NCBI RefSeq assembly: GCF_000025965.1
Contig: NC_006513.1
Location: forward strand, 2,914,001 to 2,978,000
DNA: 64,000 bases
DNA from: Aromatoleum aromaticum EbN1
Lineage (GTDB): Bacteria; Pseudomonadota; Gammaproteobacteria; Burkholderiales; Rhodocyclaceae
Direction of reading: 5' to 3'
The position numbers were made by a program, and so were the translations under genes. Of the stretch, positions 54,148-62,558 are shown piece after piece (the first letter of the stretch is position 1; each line of letters starts with the position of its first letter). The notes under the pieces are model-generated. The model worked only from the letters and a program-made list of their open reading frames with translations, made no database searches and had not been told where the DNA came from.

Positions 54148-55551
54148 ATGCTGCAGAAATCGTCGCCCGGCGGGGCGCCCGTCGACATCGGCCGGATCCT
54201 CGATCACGGCCCCTTCACGTCGATGCAGATGCTCGCGGTCATGCTCGCTGCGTTCGCGATCGTCATGGACGGATTCGACGGACAGCTGATCGGGTTTGCA
54301 ATCCCGGCGCTGATCAAGGAGTGGGGCATCACCCGCGCGGCGTTTGCGCCGGCGGTGGCGGCGGGGCTCGTCGGCATGGCGGTCGGCAGCGCCTGCGCCG
54401 GAATCGTCGCCGACCGGATCGGCCGGCGGCTGGTCGTCGCCGCGAGCGTGTTCCTGTTCGGCATCGCGACCTGTGCGATCGGTTTCGCGCCCGACGTGGT
54501 CACGATCTCGTTGCTGCGATTCATCGCGGGCCTGGGGATCGGCGGTGCATTGCCGAGCGCCTCGACGATGACGGCCGAGTTCACGCCCGCGCGTCATCGG
54601 ACTCTCGCAGTCACCTCGACGATCGTGTGCTACCCGCTCGGCGGCATGCTCGCGGGCCTGTTCGCGAGCGCAATCCTTCCGGTGTTCGGCTGGCGCGGGC
54701 TGTTCTGGATCGGCGGCGCATTGCCGATCGCGTATAGTTTCGTGCTGCTCGCAACGCTTCCCGAGTCGCCCCGTTATCTCGCCCGCAAGCCGAATCACTG
54801 GCCCGCGCTGAAGAAACTGCTCGCCCGCATGGCCCGTCCGACCAGCCCCGACACGACTTTCGTCGATGCGGCAGAGCGGGCGGCTGAACAGCGCGCCGGA
54901 TTCGCTTCGCTGTTCGCCGGGGGACTGGCACGCGACACGCTCGCGATCTGGTGCGGATTCTTCATGGTCATGCTGGCGACCTATACCGCGTTCAGCTGGC
55001 TGCCCGCGATGCTTGCGTCCGAAGGGCTTCCCGCGGCGTTGGCCAGTTCCGGTCTGACTGCCTACAACCTTGGCGGCGTCGTCGGCTCGCTGGGCTGCGC
55101 GGTCGCGATCACGCGCTTCGGCTCGCGCTGGCCGCTGATCCTGTGCTCCATCGGCGCCGCCGCGAGCGCGTTCCTGCTCAAGTACGTCGATATCGCCGAG
55201 AACGGAACCTGGCTGATGATCGGCCTCGGGGTGCACGGCATGTTCGTCATCGCCGTGCAGGCAACGATGTATGCGCTGTGCGCGTATGTTTACCCGACGA
55301 TCGTGCGCGCCACCGGCACTGCGTCGGCGCTGTCCTTCGGCCGGCTTGGTGCGATCCTGAGCTCGTTCGCGGGGGCCGCGGTCATCACCTCCGGCGGCGC
55401 GTCGTCCTACCTGTCGATGCTCGGCTTCACGATGGTCTTGACGCTGGTCGCGCTGGCGCTCGTCAAACGCCATATCCCGAGCGTGAACGCACAGCCGCCT
55501 GTCGCCGCGCCTGCCGCGCCTGCCGCGGCGACGGCAAAAGGCTACGCCTGA
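54148..55551 (+). CDS. MFS transporter, aromatic acid:H+ symporter (AAHS) type
   Basis: 467 aa with twelve predicted membrane segments. Start ATG at 54148 after ACGGAGAC. Key AAHS text: AIVMDGFDGQLIGFAIPALI in helix 1 with two Asp, the loop 2-3 motif GIVADRIGRRLVVAAS, helix 4-5 RFIAGLGIGGALPSASTMTAEF, and the PESPRYL motif after helix 6. The family imports benzoate derivatives such as 4-hydroxybenzoate or protocatechuate; the exact substrate is not evident. It fits the aromatic-degrading lifestyle suggested by other genes here. Confidence 0.88.
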   Translation: MLQKSSPGGAPVDIGRILDHGPFTSMQMLAVMLAAFAIVMDGFDGQLIGFAIPALIKEWGITRAAFAPAVAAGLVGMAVGSACAGIVADRIGRRLVVAASVFLFGIATCAIGFAPDVVTISLLRFIAGLGIGGALPSASTMTAEFTPARHRTLAVTSTIVCYPLGGMLAGLFASAILPVFGWRGLFWIGGALPIAYSFVLLATLPESPRYLARKPNHWPALKKLLARMARPTSPDTTFVDAAERAAEQRAGFASLFAGGLARDTLAIWCGFFMVMLATYTAFSWLPAMLASEGLPAALASSGLTAYNLGGVVGSLGCAVAITRFGSRWPLILCSIGAAASAFLLKYVDIAENGTWLMIGLGVHGMFVIAVQATMYALCAYVYPTIVRATGTASALSFGRLGAILSSFAGAAVITSGGASSYLSMLGFTMVLTLVALALVKRHIPSVNAQPPVAAPAAPAAATAKGYA

Positions 55552-55650
55552 TCGTATAAGGCCGGGCCCGGACTTCGCCTTCCGGCGGGGCCGGGTCTTC
55601 CTGCTGTTGCGGAAGCTGCCGGTCACAGGCAGGGCGTTTCCTCGCCGCCT

Positions 55651-55850
55651 TCACCCTTTGTCCCGGATGTAATACACGCCCGGCCTGGTGCCGAGTGCCT
55701 CGTGTATCCGACGATTGCCTCTCGGCGAGCAGCCCGCTCACGTTGCTGTTGGGGCCGTCGACGTCGCCGAAGCTCCGCGCGCCCGACATGCAAACTTCGC
55801 CTCGTGAACGATAGCGCGCGCCTCGTGCGGACAGGCCATCACCACGGCAG
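55651..55850 (-). pseudogene. Decayed fragment of a ferredoxin-like [4Fe-4S] subunit (NrfC/PhsB/DmsB type)
   Basis: In three different minus-strand frames, in order: VVMACPHEARAIVHEAKF (about 55846-55793), SGARSFGDVDGPNSNVSGLL followed by AERQ (about 55785-55712), and RIHEALGTRPGVYYIRDKG plus stop (ending 55651). Together they reproduce the C-terminal half of iron-sulfur electron-transfer subunits, which read ACP..AR..GDL.DP.S.V..LL...R...L...LGT.P.VYYI. Two frameshifts and lack of the N-terminal cluster motifs show it is a pseudogene. The rest of 55552-56117 holds no recognisable gene. Confidence 0.7.
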
Positions 55851-56117
55851 ATACCCGGCCCCGGCTCGCATGACGTTCTGAATGGTAGTACCTGAAGGGT
55901 TGCCGTCAATCGCGTTTGACAACTTTCAATGAGTGAACCATCATTCGCACCCATTGGCCGACAGGCCATCGTCGGTGCGAACCTTTCGCGGATGTGGGGC
56001 GGGGAGCGGCCGATCCGCAGTTCTTTTGCTGCTGTTTCCCTGGTCGTTCCGCTGCACCCGGTTCGGACGGTCGGCCACGGCCGAAGCCGGTTATCCCACC
56101 TGTAGAAAGGAAAAACG

Positions 56118-57149
56118 ATGAAGACTCGCAACGTGCTCACACCGCTTTTCGCATCCGTCCTGATGACGTTCGGCGCCGCCCACGCGCAAGGGGACAACGT
56201 CGTCACGCTGCGCCTGCACCACTTTCTGCCGCCGTCGTCGAATGCCCAGGTGAAACTCATCGAGCCGTGGTGTGCAAAGATCGGCGCGGAATCCGCAGGC
56301 CGGCTGAAATGCCAGATCTATCCGGCCATGCAGATGGGGGGAACGCCAGCGCAACTGTTCGATCAGGCCAAGGATGGCGTCGCCGACATCGTCTGGGCGG
56401 TTCCCGGGTACCAGGCGGGGCGCTTCCTCGTGTCCGAGGTGTTCGAACTGCCGTTCATGGGTATTTCGGGTGAAAAGTCGAGCCGGGCGTTGTGGGCCTA
56501 TGCGACGAAAAACGCGACGGACGAATATCGTGGCATACGGCCGCTGATGTTCCATGTCATTGCCGGAATGGCGCTGCACACGACGAAGAAGCAGATCAGG
56601 ACGATGGAGGATTTCAATGGCATGAAACTGCGTGCCCCGACCCGTCTCGCCACCCGGATGGTGACCGCATTCGGCGGGACGCCGGTGCCGATGCCGATGC
56701 CCCAGGTCTCGGAGAGCCTGGCCAAAGGTGTCATCGATGGTGCCATGATGCCGTGGGAAGTGGTGCCGGCGATCAAGGCGCAGGAGATCGTGAAGTATCA
56801 CAGCGAGACCGACCCGACGATGCCGCTGTTGTCGACGACGACCTTCGTGCTGGCGATGAATCCGGCGAAATACGACAGCCTGCCGACGGAACTGAAGAAA
56901 GTCATCGACGCCAACAGCGGGGCCGACATGTCCGCGTGGGCGGGCAAGGTTTTTGACGAGGCGACGCTGACCGGGCGCCAGTCGGGCGTGGATCACAAGA
57001 ACACGTTCTACATGGTGCCTGCGGACGAAGTGAAGAAGTGGCAGAAGGCGTCGGACGGGGTCGCGATGGAGTGGGTCAGCGAAGTCACGGCGAAAGGCCA
57101 CGATGGGCAGAGGCTCCTTGCGGAAGCCAGGGCGCTTCTCGACAACTGA
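56118..57149 (+). CDS. TRAP transporter periplasmic solute-binding protein (DctP family)
   Basis: 343 aa with signal peptide MKTRNVLTPLFASVLMTFGAAHA. DctP hallmarks: LRLHHFLPPSSNAQVKLIEPW, YPAMQMGGTPAQLFDQAKDG, VADIVWAVPGYQAGRF, FELPFM, and the carboxylate-contacting region MKLRAPTRLATRMVTAFGGT with its conserved Arg, then MPMPQVSESLAKGVIDGAM. Such proteins bind organic acids for a DctQM membrane pair; none is present next to it, so the permease lies elsewhere or is lost. Preceded by GTAGAAAGGAAAAACG as ribosome-binding site. Confidence 0.93.
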   Translation: MKTRNVLTPLFASVLMTFGAAHAQGDNVVTLRLHHFLPPSSNAQVKLIEPWCAKIGAESAGRLKCQIYPAMQMGGTPAQLFDQAKDGVADIVWAVPGYQAGRFLVSEVFELPFMGISGEKSSRALWAYATKNATDEYRGIRPLMFHVIAGMALHTTKKQIRTMEDFNGMKLRAPTRLATRMVTAFGGTPVPMPMPQVSESLAKGVIDGAMMPWEVVPAIKAQEIVKYHSETDPTMPLLSTTTFVLAMNPAKYDSLPTELKKVIDANSGADMSAWAGKVFDEATLTGRQSGVDHKNTFYMVPADEVKKWQKASDGVAMEWVSEVTAKGHDGQRLLAEARALLDN

Positions 57150-57303
57150 GGAGCCTGCCGTGCGTGCGCAAGCGCGGCAGTAAGCAGTCGCCGACGCAGC
57201 CGAAACGAAGGCCGTTGATCCGGACGGGCAGGGAGCCAGCTCCTTGCCCTTTTCATGCTGATCCGTTCCCGAATTGACGGCTCGCCATTCGCTGCTCTAC
57301 AAT

Positions 57304-57313
57304 GTTTCGAAAC
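57304..57313. promoter_or_regulatory. Candidate ArsR operator
   Basis: The palindrome GTTTCGAAAC lies 18 nt before the arsR start codon and is followed by a further half-match (GTGGAAATG). ArsR proteins usually bind an imperfect dyad close to their own promoter; assignment is by position only. Confidence 0.4.
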
Positions 57314-57331
57314 TAGTGGAAATGTAGAACC

Positions 57332-57706
57332 ATGGACCAGAAATCAGCGCTTGCAGTGTTCGAGAGTCTCTCGTCCGGAGTGCGGCTGGATGTGTTTCGA
57401 CTGCTCGTCAAGGCGGAGCCGACAGGTGTTGTCGCCGGCGAGATCGCGTCGGCACTGGACGTCGCCCCGAGCAGCCTGTCTTTCCACCTGCGCACGCTCA
57501 CCCAGGCAGGCCTGCTCACCGTGGAACAGGAGGGGCGTTTTCTGCGCTACCGGGCGAATCTTTCGCTGATGGCCGAAGTCATCGGTTTCCTCACCGAAAA
57601 CTGCTGCGCCGGCGTCCCCGAGCGCTGTGCGGCGGTATGTGATGTCGAGGCGCAGCTTGCGGACTGCTCCGGCAGCCGGGGCACCGGTACGGAGCCCCGG
57701 GCATGA
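57332..57706 (+). CDS. arsR: ArsR-family metalloregulator of the arsenic operon
   Basis: 124 aa winged-helix repressor. HTH core: LSSGVRLDVFRLLVKAEPTG, VAGEIASALDVAPSSLSFHL (recognition helix) and RTLTQAGLLTVEQEGRFLRY (wing). The classic ELCVCDL arsenic site in the DNA-binding helix is missing; instead cysteines cluster at the C-terminus (ENCCAGVPERCAAVCDVEAQ), as in the CC-type ArsR of some Proteobacteria. The stop overlaps arsC by 4 nt. It should repress the operon until As(III) binds. Confidence 0.94.
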   Translation: MDQKSALAVFESLSSGVRLDVFRLLVKAEPTGVVAGEIASALDVAPSSLSFHLRTLTQAGLLTVEQEGRFLRYRANLSLMAEVIGFLTENCCAGVPERCAAVCDVEAQLADCSGSRGTGTEPRA

Positions 57707-58182
57707 AAGTGCTGTTCCTGTGCACCGGCAACTCGTGCCGCTCGATTCTCGCGGAAGCCACGTTCAACGCGCTCGCCCCGCACGGGCTGGAAGCGATCAG
57801 CGCGGGTAGCCGCCCTGCCGGGTATGTCCACCCGCGCGCGCTCGCGCTGCTGGCGCGCGAAGGGATCTCGACCGAAGGGCTGTCGAGCAAGTCGTGGGAC
57901 GGCCTTCCGGTTACGCCCGACATCGTCATTACCGTGTGTGGCAGCGCAGCCAGTGAAACGTGTCCCGCCTATCTCGGACCGGTCGTGCGTGCGCACTGGG
58001 GCGTCGAGGATCCCGCCCAGGCGAGCGGCAGCGATGCCCGGATCGACGCCGCCTTCGAACATGCCTACCGCACGCTGCGTGCCCGCATCGAAGCGTTTTT
58101 CGCGCTTCCCGAAAACCTTGCCCGACGCGATCCGCCCGCCTTCCGCGCGGGGCTCGAGCGCATCGGGCACATCGCTGCCTGA
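57703..58182 (+). CDS. arsC: Arsenate reductase, low-molecular-weight phosphatase type
   Basis: 159 aa; reduces arsenate to arsenite. The P-loop KVLFLCTGNSCRSILAEA carries the nucleophilic Cys and Arg of the LMW-PTPase fold, and VCGSAASETCPAYLG supplies the later redox Cys residues, as in thioredoxin-coupled ArsC. The C-terminal helix RARIEAFFALPENLARRD follows. Translationally coupled to arsR. Confidence 0.95.
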   Translation: MKVLFLCTGNSCRSILAEATFNALAPHGLEAISAGSRPAGYVHPRALALLAREGISTEGLSSKSWDGLPVTPDIVITVCGSAASETCPAYLGPVVRAHWGVEDPAQASGSDARIDAAFEHAYRTLRARIEAFFALPENLARRDPPAFRAGLERIGHIAA

Positions 58183-58209
58183 CCCCGTTCAACTTTCAAG
58201 GAATTCGTC

Positions 58210-58566
58210 ATGACCACGATCCAGATCTTCGATCCCGCGCTGTGCTGCAGTTCCGGTGTGTGCGGCACCGATGTCGACCAGCAGCTCGTGAACTTCGCCA
58301 CCGACGTCGAGTGGGCGAAGCAGGAGGGCATCGCGATCGAGCGCTACAACCTCGCCCAGCAGCCGCTCGCGTTCGCCGGGAACGCGGTGGTGAAAGGCTT
58401 CCTTGAGCGTTCGGGCGCCGACGCGCTGCCGCTGGTGCTCGTCGACGGCGAGATGGCGCTCGCAGGGCGCTACCCGACTCGCAGCGAGTTGGCGCGCTGG
58501 GCGGGAGTGGCGAAGCTCACGCCGTTGCCGGCGAGCGAGTGCTGCAGCGGCGGCCGCTGCTGCTGA
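58210..58566 (+). CDS. arsD: Arsenic metallochaperone ArsD
   Basis: 118 aa; delivers As(III) to the ArsA ATPase. ArsD pattern: IQIFDPALCCSSGVCGTDVD with the three conserved Cys (CC...C), FATDVEWAKQEGIAIERYNL, LPLVLVDGEMALAGRYPTRS and a Cys-rich tail ECCSGGRCC. Lies 27 nt after arsC and 14 nt before arsA. Confidence 0.96.
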   Translation: MTTIQIFDPALCCSSGVCGTDVDQQLVNFATDVEWAKQEGIAIERYNLAQQPLAFAGNAVVKGFLERSGADALPLVLVDGEMALAGRYPTRSELARWAGVAKLTPLPASECCSGGRCC

Positions 58567-58580
58567 GCGCGGGAATCGCG

Positions 58581-60359
58581 ATGCGTTTCCTCGACCAGCC
58601 TCCGCGTTACCTGTTTTTCACCGGCAAGGGCGGCGTCGGCAAGACTTCGCTCGCGTGTGCGACCGCGATCCACCTTGCGGCGACCGGACGCAGCGTGCTG
58701 CTCGTCAGCACCGACCCCGCGTCGAACGTTGCGCAGGTATTCGAACAGGAAATCGGCAACCGCATAACGCCGCTGACGGCGGTGCCCGGCCTGTCGGCGC
58801 TCGAGATCGACCCGCAGGCCGCTGCGCAGGCTTATCGGGAGCGCATCGTCGGTCCGGTGCGCGACGTGCTGCCCGAGGCCGTCGTGCGCGGTATCGAGGA
58901 ACAGTTGTCCGGCGCGTGCACGACCGAGATCGCGGCGTTCGACGAGTTCACCGGCCTGCTCACGGATGCGGCCTTGACGGCCGGATTCGACCACGTCGTG
59001 TTCGACACCGCACCGACCGGCCACACGATCCGCCTGTTGCAATTGCCAGGCGCATGGTCGGGTTTCCTGCAGAACAATACCGACGGAGCGTCCTGCCTCG
59101 GCCCGTTGGCCGGGCTCGACAAGCAGCGCGAGCAGTACGGCGCGGCGGTCAGCGCGCTCGCCGACCCGGCGCGCACGCGGCTGGTGCTCGTCGCGCGCGC
59201 CCAGGCTTCGACGCTGCGCGAAGTCGCCCGCACGCATGTCGAGCTCGCGGCGATCGGTCTCGCACGGCAGTTCCTCGTCATCAACGGGGTATTGCCCGCC
59301 GCGGAAGCGGCTGCGGACGACGCGTTGGCGGCGGCGGTGCTGCGGCGCGAAGCGGCGGCGCTCGACGAGCTGCCTGCCGGGTTGCGCGATCTGCCGACCG
59401 ACCGCGTGCCGCTGATGCCGTTCAACCTGGTCGGCCTGCCGGCGCTGCGGGCCTTGCTCGGCAGCACCGAGGCGGCAGCGCAGGCCTCGGCCCCCGCCGC
59501 TGCGCCGGACGATCGCCCCGCCTTGCCGGACTTGGCGAGCCTCGTCGATGAACTGGCCACCGATCGTCATGGGCTGGTGATGCTGATGGGCAAGGGCGGT
59601 GTCGGCAAGACGACGCTGGCGGCGGCGATCGCCGTGGAGCTTGCGCAGCGCGGCTTCCCGGTGCATCTGACGACGTCGGACCCGGCAGCGCACCTCGCGG
59701 ACACGCTCGACGGCTCGCTGGCGAACCTCACCGTCAGCCGCATCGATCCGCAGGCGGAGACGGAACGCTACCGTCGCGATGTGCTCGATACCCGCGGCGC
59801 GAGCCTCGACGCCCAAGGCAGGGCGCTGCTCGAAGAAGAGTTGCGTTCGCCCTGCACCGAAGAGATCGCGGTGTTCCAGGCGTTTTCGCGCGTCATCGGC
59901 GAGGCCGGGCGCAAGTTCGTGATCATGGACACGGCGCCGACCGGCCACACGCTGCTGCTGCTCGACGCGGCCGGGGCGTATCACCGCGAAGTGGCGCGCC
60001 ACATGGACAAGAGCGGCGTTGCGCAATTCACGACGCCGATGATGCAACTGCAGGACCCCGCGCAGACGAAAGTGCTGGTCGTGACCCTCGCCGAGACGAC
60101 CCCGGTGCTCGAGGCCGCGAGCCTGCAGGCCGATCTGCGCCGCGCCGGTATCGAGCCGTGGGCGTGGATCATCAACAACAGTCTGGCCGCGACGACGACC
60201 GCGGCACCGATGCTGCGCCGGCGCGCCGGGCAGGAATGGGCGCAGATCGAGGCGGTGCGCGAGCATCACGCGAAGCGGCTCGCGCTCGTTGCGATGCAAG
60301 CCGACGAGCCGACCGGAATCGGGCGGCTGCGGGCGCTGGCGGGAAATCATGCGAATTGA
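58581..60359 (+). CDS. arsA: Arsenite-activated ATPase ArsA (two ATPase halves)
   Basis: 592 aa. Two homologous halves, each with a deviant Walker A: YLFFTGKGGVGKTSLACATA (near residue 12) and MLMGKGGVGKTTLAAAIAVE (near residue 335), each followed by the DTAPTGHT signal-transduction motif. The metal-site Cys are seen in GACTTEIAAF and SPCTEEIAVF. It energises arsenite export with the membrane pump. The start at 58581 (MRFLDQPPRYLFF) is preferred over a frame extension into arsD. Confidence 0.96.
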   Translation: MRFLDQPPRYLFFTGKGGVGKTSLACATAIHLAATGRSVLLVSTDPASNVAQVFEQEIGNRITPLTAVPGLSALEIDPQAAAQAYRERIVGPVRDVLPEAVVRGIEEQLSGACTTEIAAFDEFTGLLTDAALTAGFDHVVFDTAPTGHTIRLLQLPGAWSGFLQNNTDGASCLGPLAGLDKQREQYGAAVSALADPARTRLVLVARAQASTLREVARTHVELAAIGLARQFLVINGVLPAAEAAADDALAAAVLRREAAALDELPAGLRDLPTDRVPLMPFNLVGLPALRALLGSTEAAAQASAPAAAPDDRPALPDLASLVDELATDRHGLVMLMGKGGVGKTTLAAAIAVELAQRGFPVHLTTSDPAAHLADTLDGSLANLTVSRIDPQAETERYRRDVLDTRGASLDAQGRALLEEELRSPCTEEIAVFQAFSRVIGEAGRKFVIMDTAPTGHTLLLLDAAGAYHREVARHMDKSGVAQFTTPMMQLQDPAQTKVLVVTLAETTPVLEAASLQADLRRAGIEPWAWIINNSLAATTTAAPMLRRRAGQEWAQIEAVREHHAKRLALVAMQADEPTGIGRLRALAGNHAN

Positions 60360-60377
60360 AGGGAGGCAGCGCTTGTC

Positions 60378-61493
60378 ATGTCCGCGCAAGGTGAAGTGAT
60401 GGCGCAAAACGAGGCATGCGTTCCGCTCGGACGATTCGAGCGTTACCTCAGCGTCTGGGTGTTCCTGTGCATCGTCGCAGGCACGGTGCTGGGGCAGGTC
60501 CTGCCGGCGGCGGCCCAAGCGGTGGGACGGCTCGAAATGGCGCACGTCAATATCCCGGTCGGGGTGCTGATCTGGGTGATGATCGTGCCGATGCTGATGA
60601 AGATCGACTTCGCCTCACTGCACGAAGTGCGCGCACAGGGGCGCAGCATCGGCGTGACGCTGTTCGTCAACTGGGCGGTCAAGCCGTTCACGATGGCGCT
60701 GCTCGGCTGGATCTTCATCCGCCATGTGTTCGCGCCGTGGCTGCCGGCCGAACAGCTGGACAGCTACGTCGCCGGGCTGATCCTGCTCGGCGCGGCGCCC
60801 TGCACGGCGATGGTTTTCGTCTGGAGCAACCTGTGCCGGGGCGATGCGAACTTCACGATCAGCCAGGTCGCGCTCAACGACCTGGTGATGGTGTTCGCCT
60901 TTGCGCCGATCGTCGCGCTGCTGCTGGGCGTGTCATCGATTCCGGTGCCGTGGGAGACGCTGTTCCTGTCGGTCGTGATGTATATCGTCATCCCTCTGGC
61001 GATCGCGCAGTTCGTGCGTCGGCGGCTTCTCGCCCGCGGTGAGCCGGCTTTCCGTCACGCGATGGAGCGCATCGGCCCGGTTTCGATCGTTGCACTGCTG
61101 GCGACGCTGGTGTTGCTGTTCTCGTTCCAGGGACAGGCGATCATCGAGCAGCCGCTCGTCATCGCGATGCTGGCGGTGCCGATCCTGCTGCAGGCAATAT
61201 TCATCGCCGCGCTCGGCTACTGGCTGAACCGCAGGCTGGGAGTCGCGCACAGGGTGGCAGGTCCTTCGACGATGATCGGCGCGTCGAACTTTTTCGAACT
61301 GGCGGTCGCGGTCGCGATCGTCCTCTACGGCTTCGATTCGGGCGCAGCGCTGGCGACCGTTGTCGGCGTGCTGATCGAGGTGCCGGTCATGCTGTGGCTG
61401 GTGCGCATGGTCAATGCGAGCAAGGGCTGGTACGAAGCGGGCGCCGGGGCCGCCAGCCTCGCCGTCGTGGTGCCTCGTCGCCCATCGCGTTGA
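60378..61493 (+). CDS. acr3: Arsenite efflux permease, ACR3 family
   Basis: 371 aa with ten membrane segments. ACR3 signatures: FLCIVAGTVLGQVLPAAAQA, VPMLMKIDFASLHEVR, VNWAVKPFTMALLGWIFI, LLGAAPCTAMVFVWSNLCRG with the essential Cys in helix 4, VALNDLVMVFAFAPIVALLLG and STMIGASNFFELAVAVAI. It exports As(III), here with ArsA. The start is either 60378 or the ATG at 60399. It is the last gene of arsRCDA-acr3. Confidence 0.95.
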   Translation: MSAQGEVMAQNEACVPLGRFERYLSVWVFLCIVAGTVLGQVLPAAAQAVGRLEMAHVNIPVGVLIWVMIVPMLMKIDFASLHEVRAQGRSIGVTLFVNWAVKPFTMALLGWIFIRHVFAPWLPAEQLDSYVAGLILLGAAPCTAMVFVWSNLCRGDANFTISQVALNDLVMVFAFAPIVALLLGVSSIPVPWETLFLSVVMYIVIPLAIAQFVRRRLLARGEPAFRHAMERIGPVSIVALLATLVLLFSFQGQAIIEQPLVIAMLAVPILLQAIFIAALGYWLNRRLGVAHRVAGPSTMIGASNFFELAVAVAIVLYGFDSGAALATVVGVLIEVPVMLWLVRMVNASKGWYEAGAGAASLAVVVPRRPSR

Positions 61494-61638
61494 ATCGCGC
61501 TGGATTCGCGCCACTCCCCAGGATGCCGATTGTCGCCGGGGTGGTGGGGCCGCATAGTTTCGCCGCTGCACGAATCTTCGTTGCGCCGCCCGCGACCGCT
61601 CGGGTTCGATGCATGATGCGGTTTTTCCGAGGCAATCC

Positions 61639-61824
61639 ATGAGAGCGATCCTGCTGGCTGCGCTGACCGCGGCTGTTTTGCTGACCGGCGGCTGCGCTGT
61701 CTTCGCTGTTGCCGACGCAGCGGTGTCGGTCGTCGCGACGACGGTGAAAGTCGGCGCCAAGGTCGTCGGCGCTGGCGTCGAAGCAGTGCTGCCCGATGGC
61801 GACGACGAGGACGATGACGATTGA
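61639..61824 (+). CDS. Small lipoprotein with acidic tail
   Basis: 61 aa. Signal peptide with lipobox: MRAILLAALTAAVLLTGGCA, Cys at position 19, followed by Ala after the Cys. The remainder is a hydrophobic Val/Ala-rich stretch (VVATTVKVGAKVVGAGVEAV) and a C-terminal run of Asp/Glu (DGDDEDDDD). The pattern resembles small NF038104-type lipoproteins; function unknown. It is preceded by CCGAGGCAATCC. The 243 nt after it, to aorA, contain no gene that I recognise. Confidence 0.7.
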   Translation: MRAILLAALTAAVLLTGGCAVFAVADAAVSVVATTVKVGAKVVGAGVEAVLPDGDDEDDDD

Positions 61825-62067
61825 AGGGCCGGCGCCGGGCGTCCTGACGCGGGCCCCGGAGTCTGGGCAGGAACGTCGTGCACTCCCTTGCGCGGCGTCG
61901 GGAAAACAGATTGCTTAGGCCCCGCCCCGGTGCTACTTTCGGGAAAGCAAAAGCCGGATCGGCGAACGGAAGCGCCCGCAGCCGGACCGCTCGGCGCCAG
62001 GCAGTCGAAAGCCCGTTGGCGATGCTCGTAGTCCCGAAAACGTGTCCCAGCCCGGAGGAAATCCTCG

Positions 62068-62544
62068 ATGTGGAAATCGCTTCACATTGACCCCGCCAAG
62101 TGTACCGGCTGCCTGCAGTGCGAAATGGCATGCTCTTACGAACACACCGGCGTCATCAATCCCAGCAAGTCGCGCATCAAGGTCTTCAGCTTCGAACACG
62201 AAGGGCGCAAAGTGCCCTACACCTGTACGCAGTGCACCGAAGCGTGGTGCCTGCACTCCTGTCCGGTCGATGCGATCCGGCTCGACCTGACGACCGGTGC
62301 GAAGATGGTGTTCGAAGACACCTGCGTCGGCTGCAAGGTCTGCACGATCGCCTGTCCGTTCGGCACGATCAACTACAACCAGGACACCGGCAAGGTGCAG
62401 AAATGCGACCTGTGCGAGGGGGATCCGGCGTGCGCGAAAGCCTGTCCGACCGCGGCGATCACCTACATCGATGCCGACTGGACGGGCCTCGCGCGGATGC
62501 AGGCCTGGGCGGCGAAAGCCAACACGCCGGCCTCGGCGGCTTGA
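62068..62544 (+). CDS. aorA: Aldehyde oxidoreductase electron-transfer subunit (four [4Fe-4S])
   Basis: 158 aa ferredoxin-like subunit. Four cysteine groups are visible: CTGCLQCEMAC (near 12), CTQCTEAWCLHSC (near 53), CVGCKVCTIAC (near 87) and CDLCEGDPACAKAC (near 112), enough for four [4Fe-4S] clusters. The ATG follows GGAGGAAATCC. It lies 14 nt upstream of the tungsten AOR large subunit, the order known for the multi-subunit AOR of Aromatoleum, where AorA wires AorB to the FAD subunit AorC (beyond this window). Confidence 0.9.
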   Translation: MWKSLHIDPAKCTGCLQCEMACSYEHTGVINPSKSRIKVFSFEHEGRKVPYTCTQCTEAWCLHSCPVDAIRLDLTTGAKMVFEDTCVGCKVCTIACPFGTINYNQDTGKVQKCDLCEGDPACAKACPTAAITYIDADWTGLARMQAWAAKANTPASAA

Positions 62545-62558
62545 GAGGAGCGGACATC

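Noticed and set aside
55552-55620. GC-rich inverted sequences after the AAHS transporter gene as a terminator
   Set aside because: Pairing is short and imperfect and no T run follows; evidence is insufficient for a terminator call.
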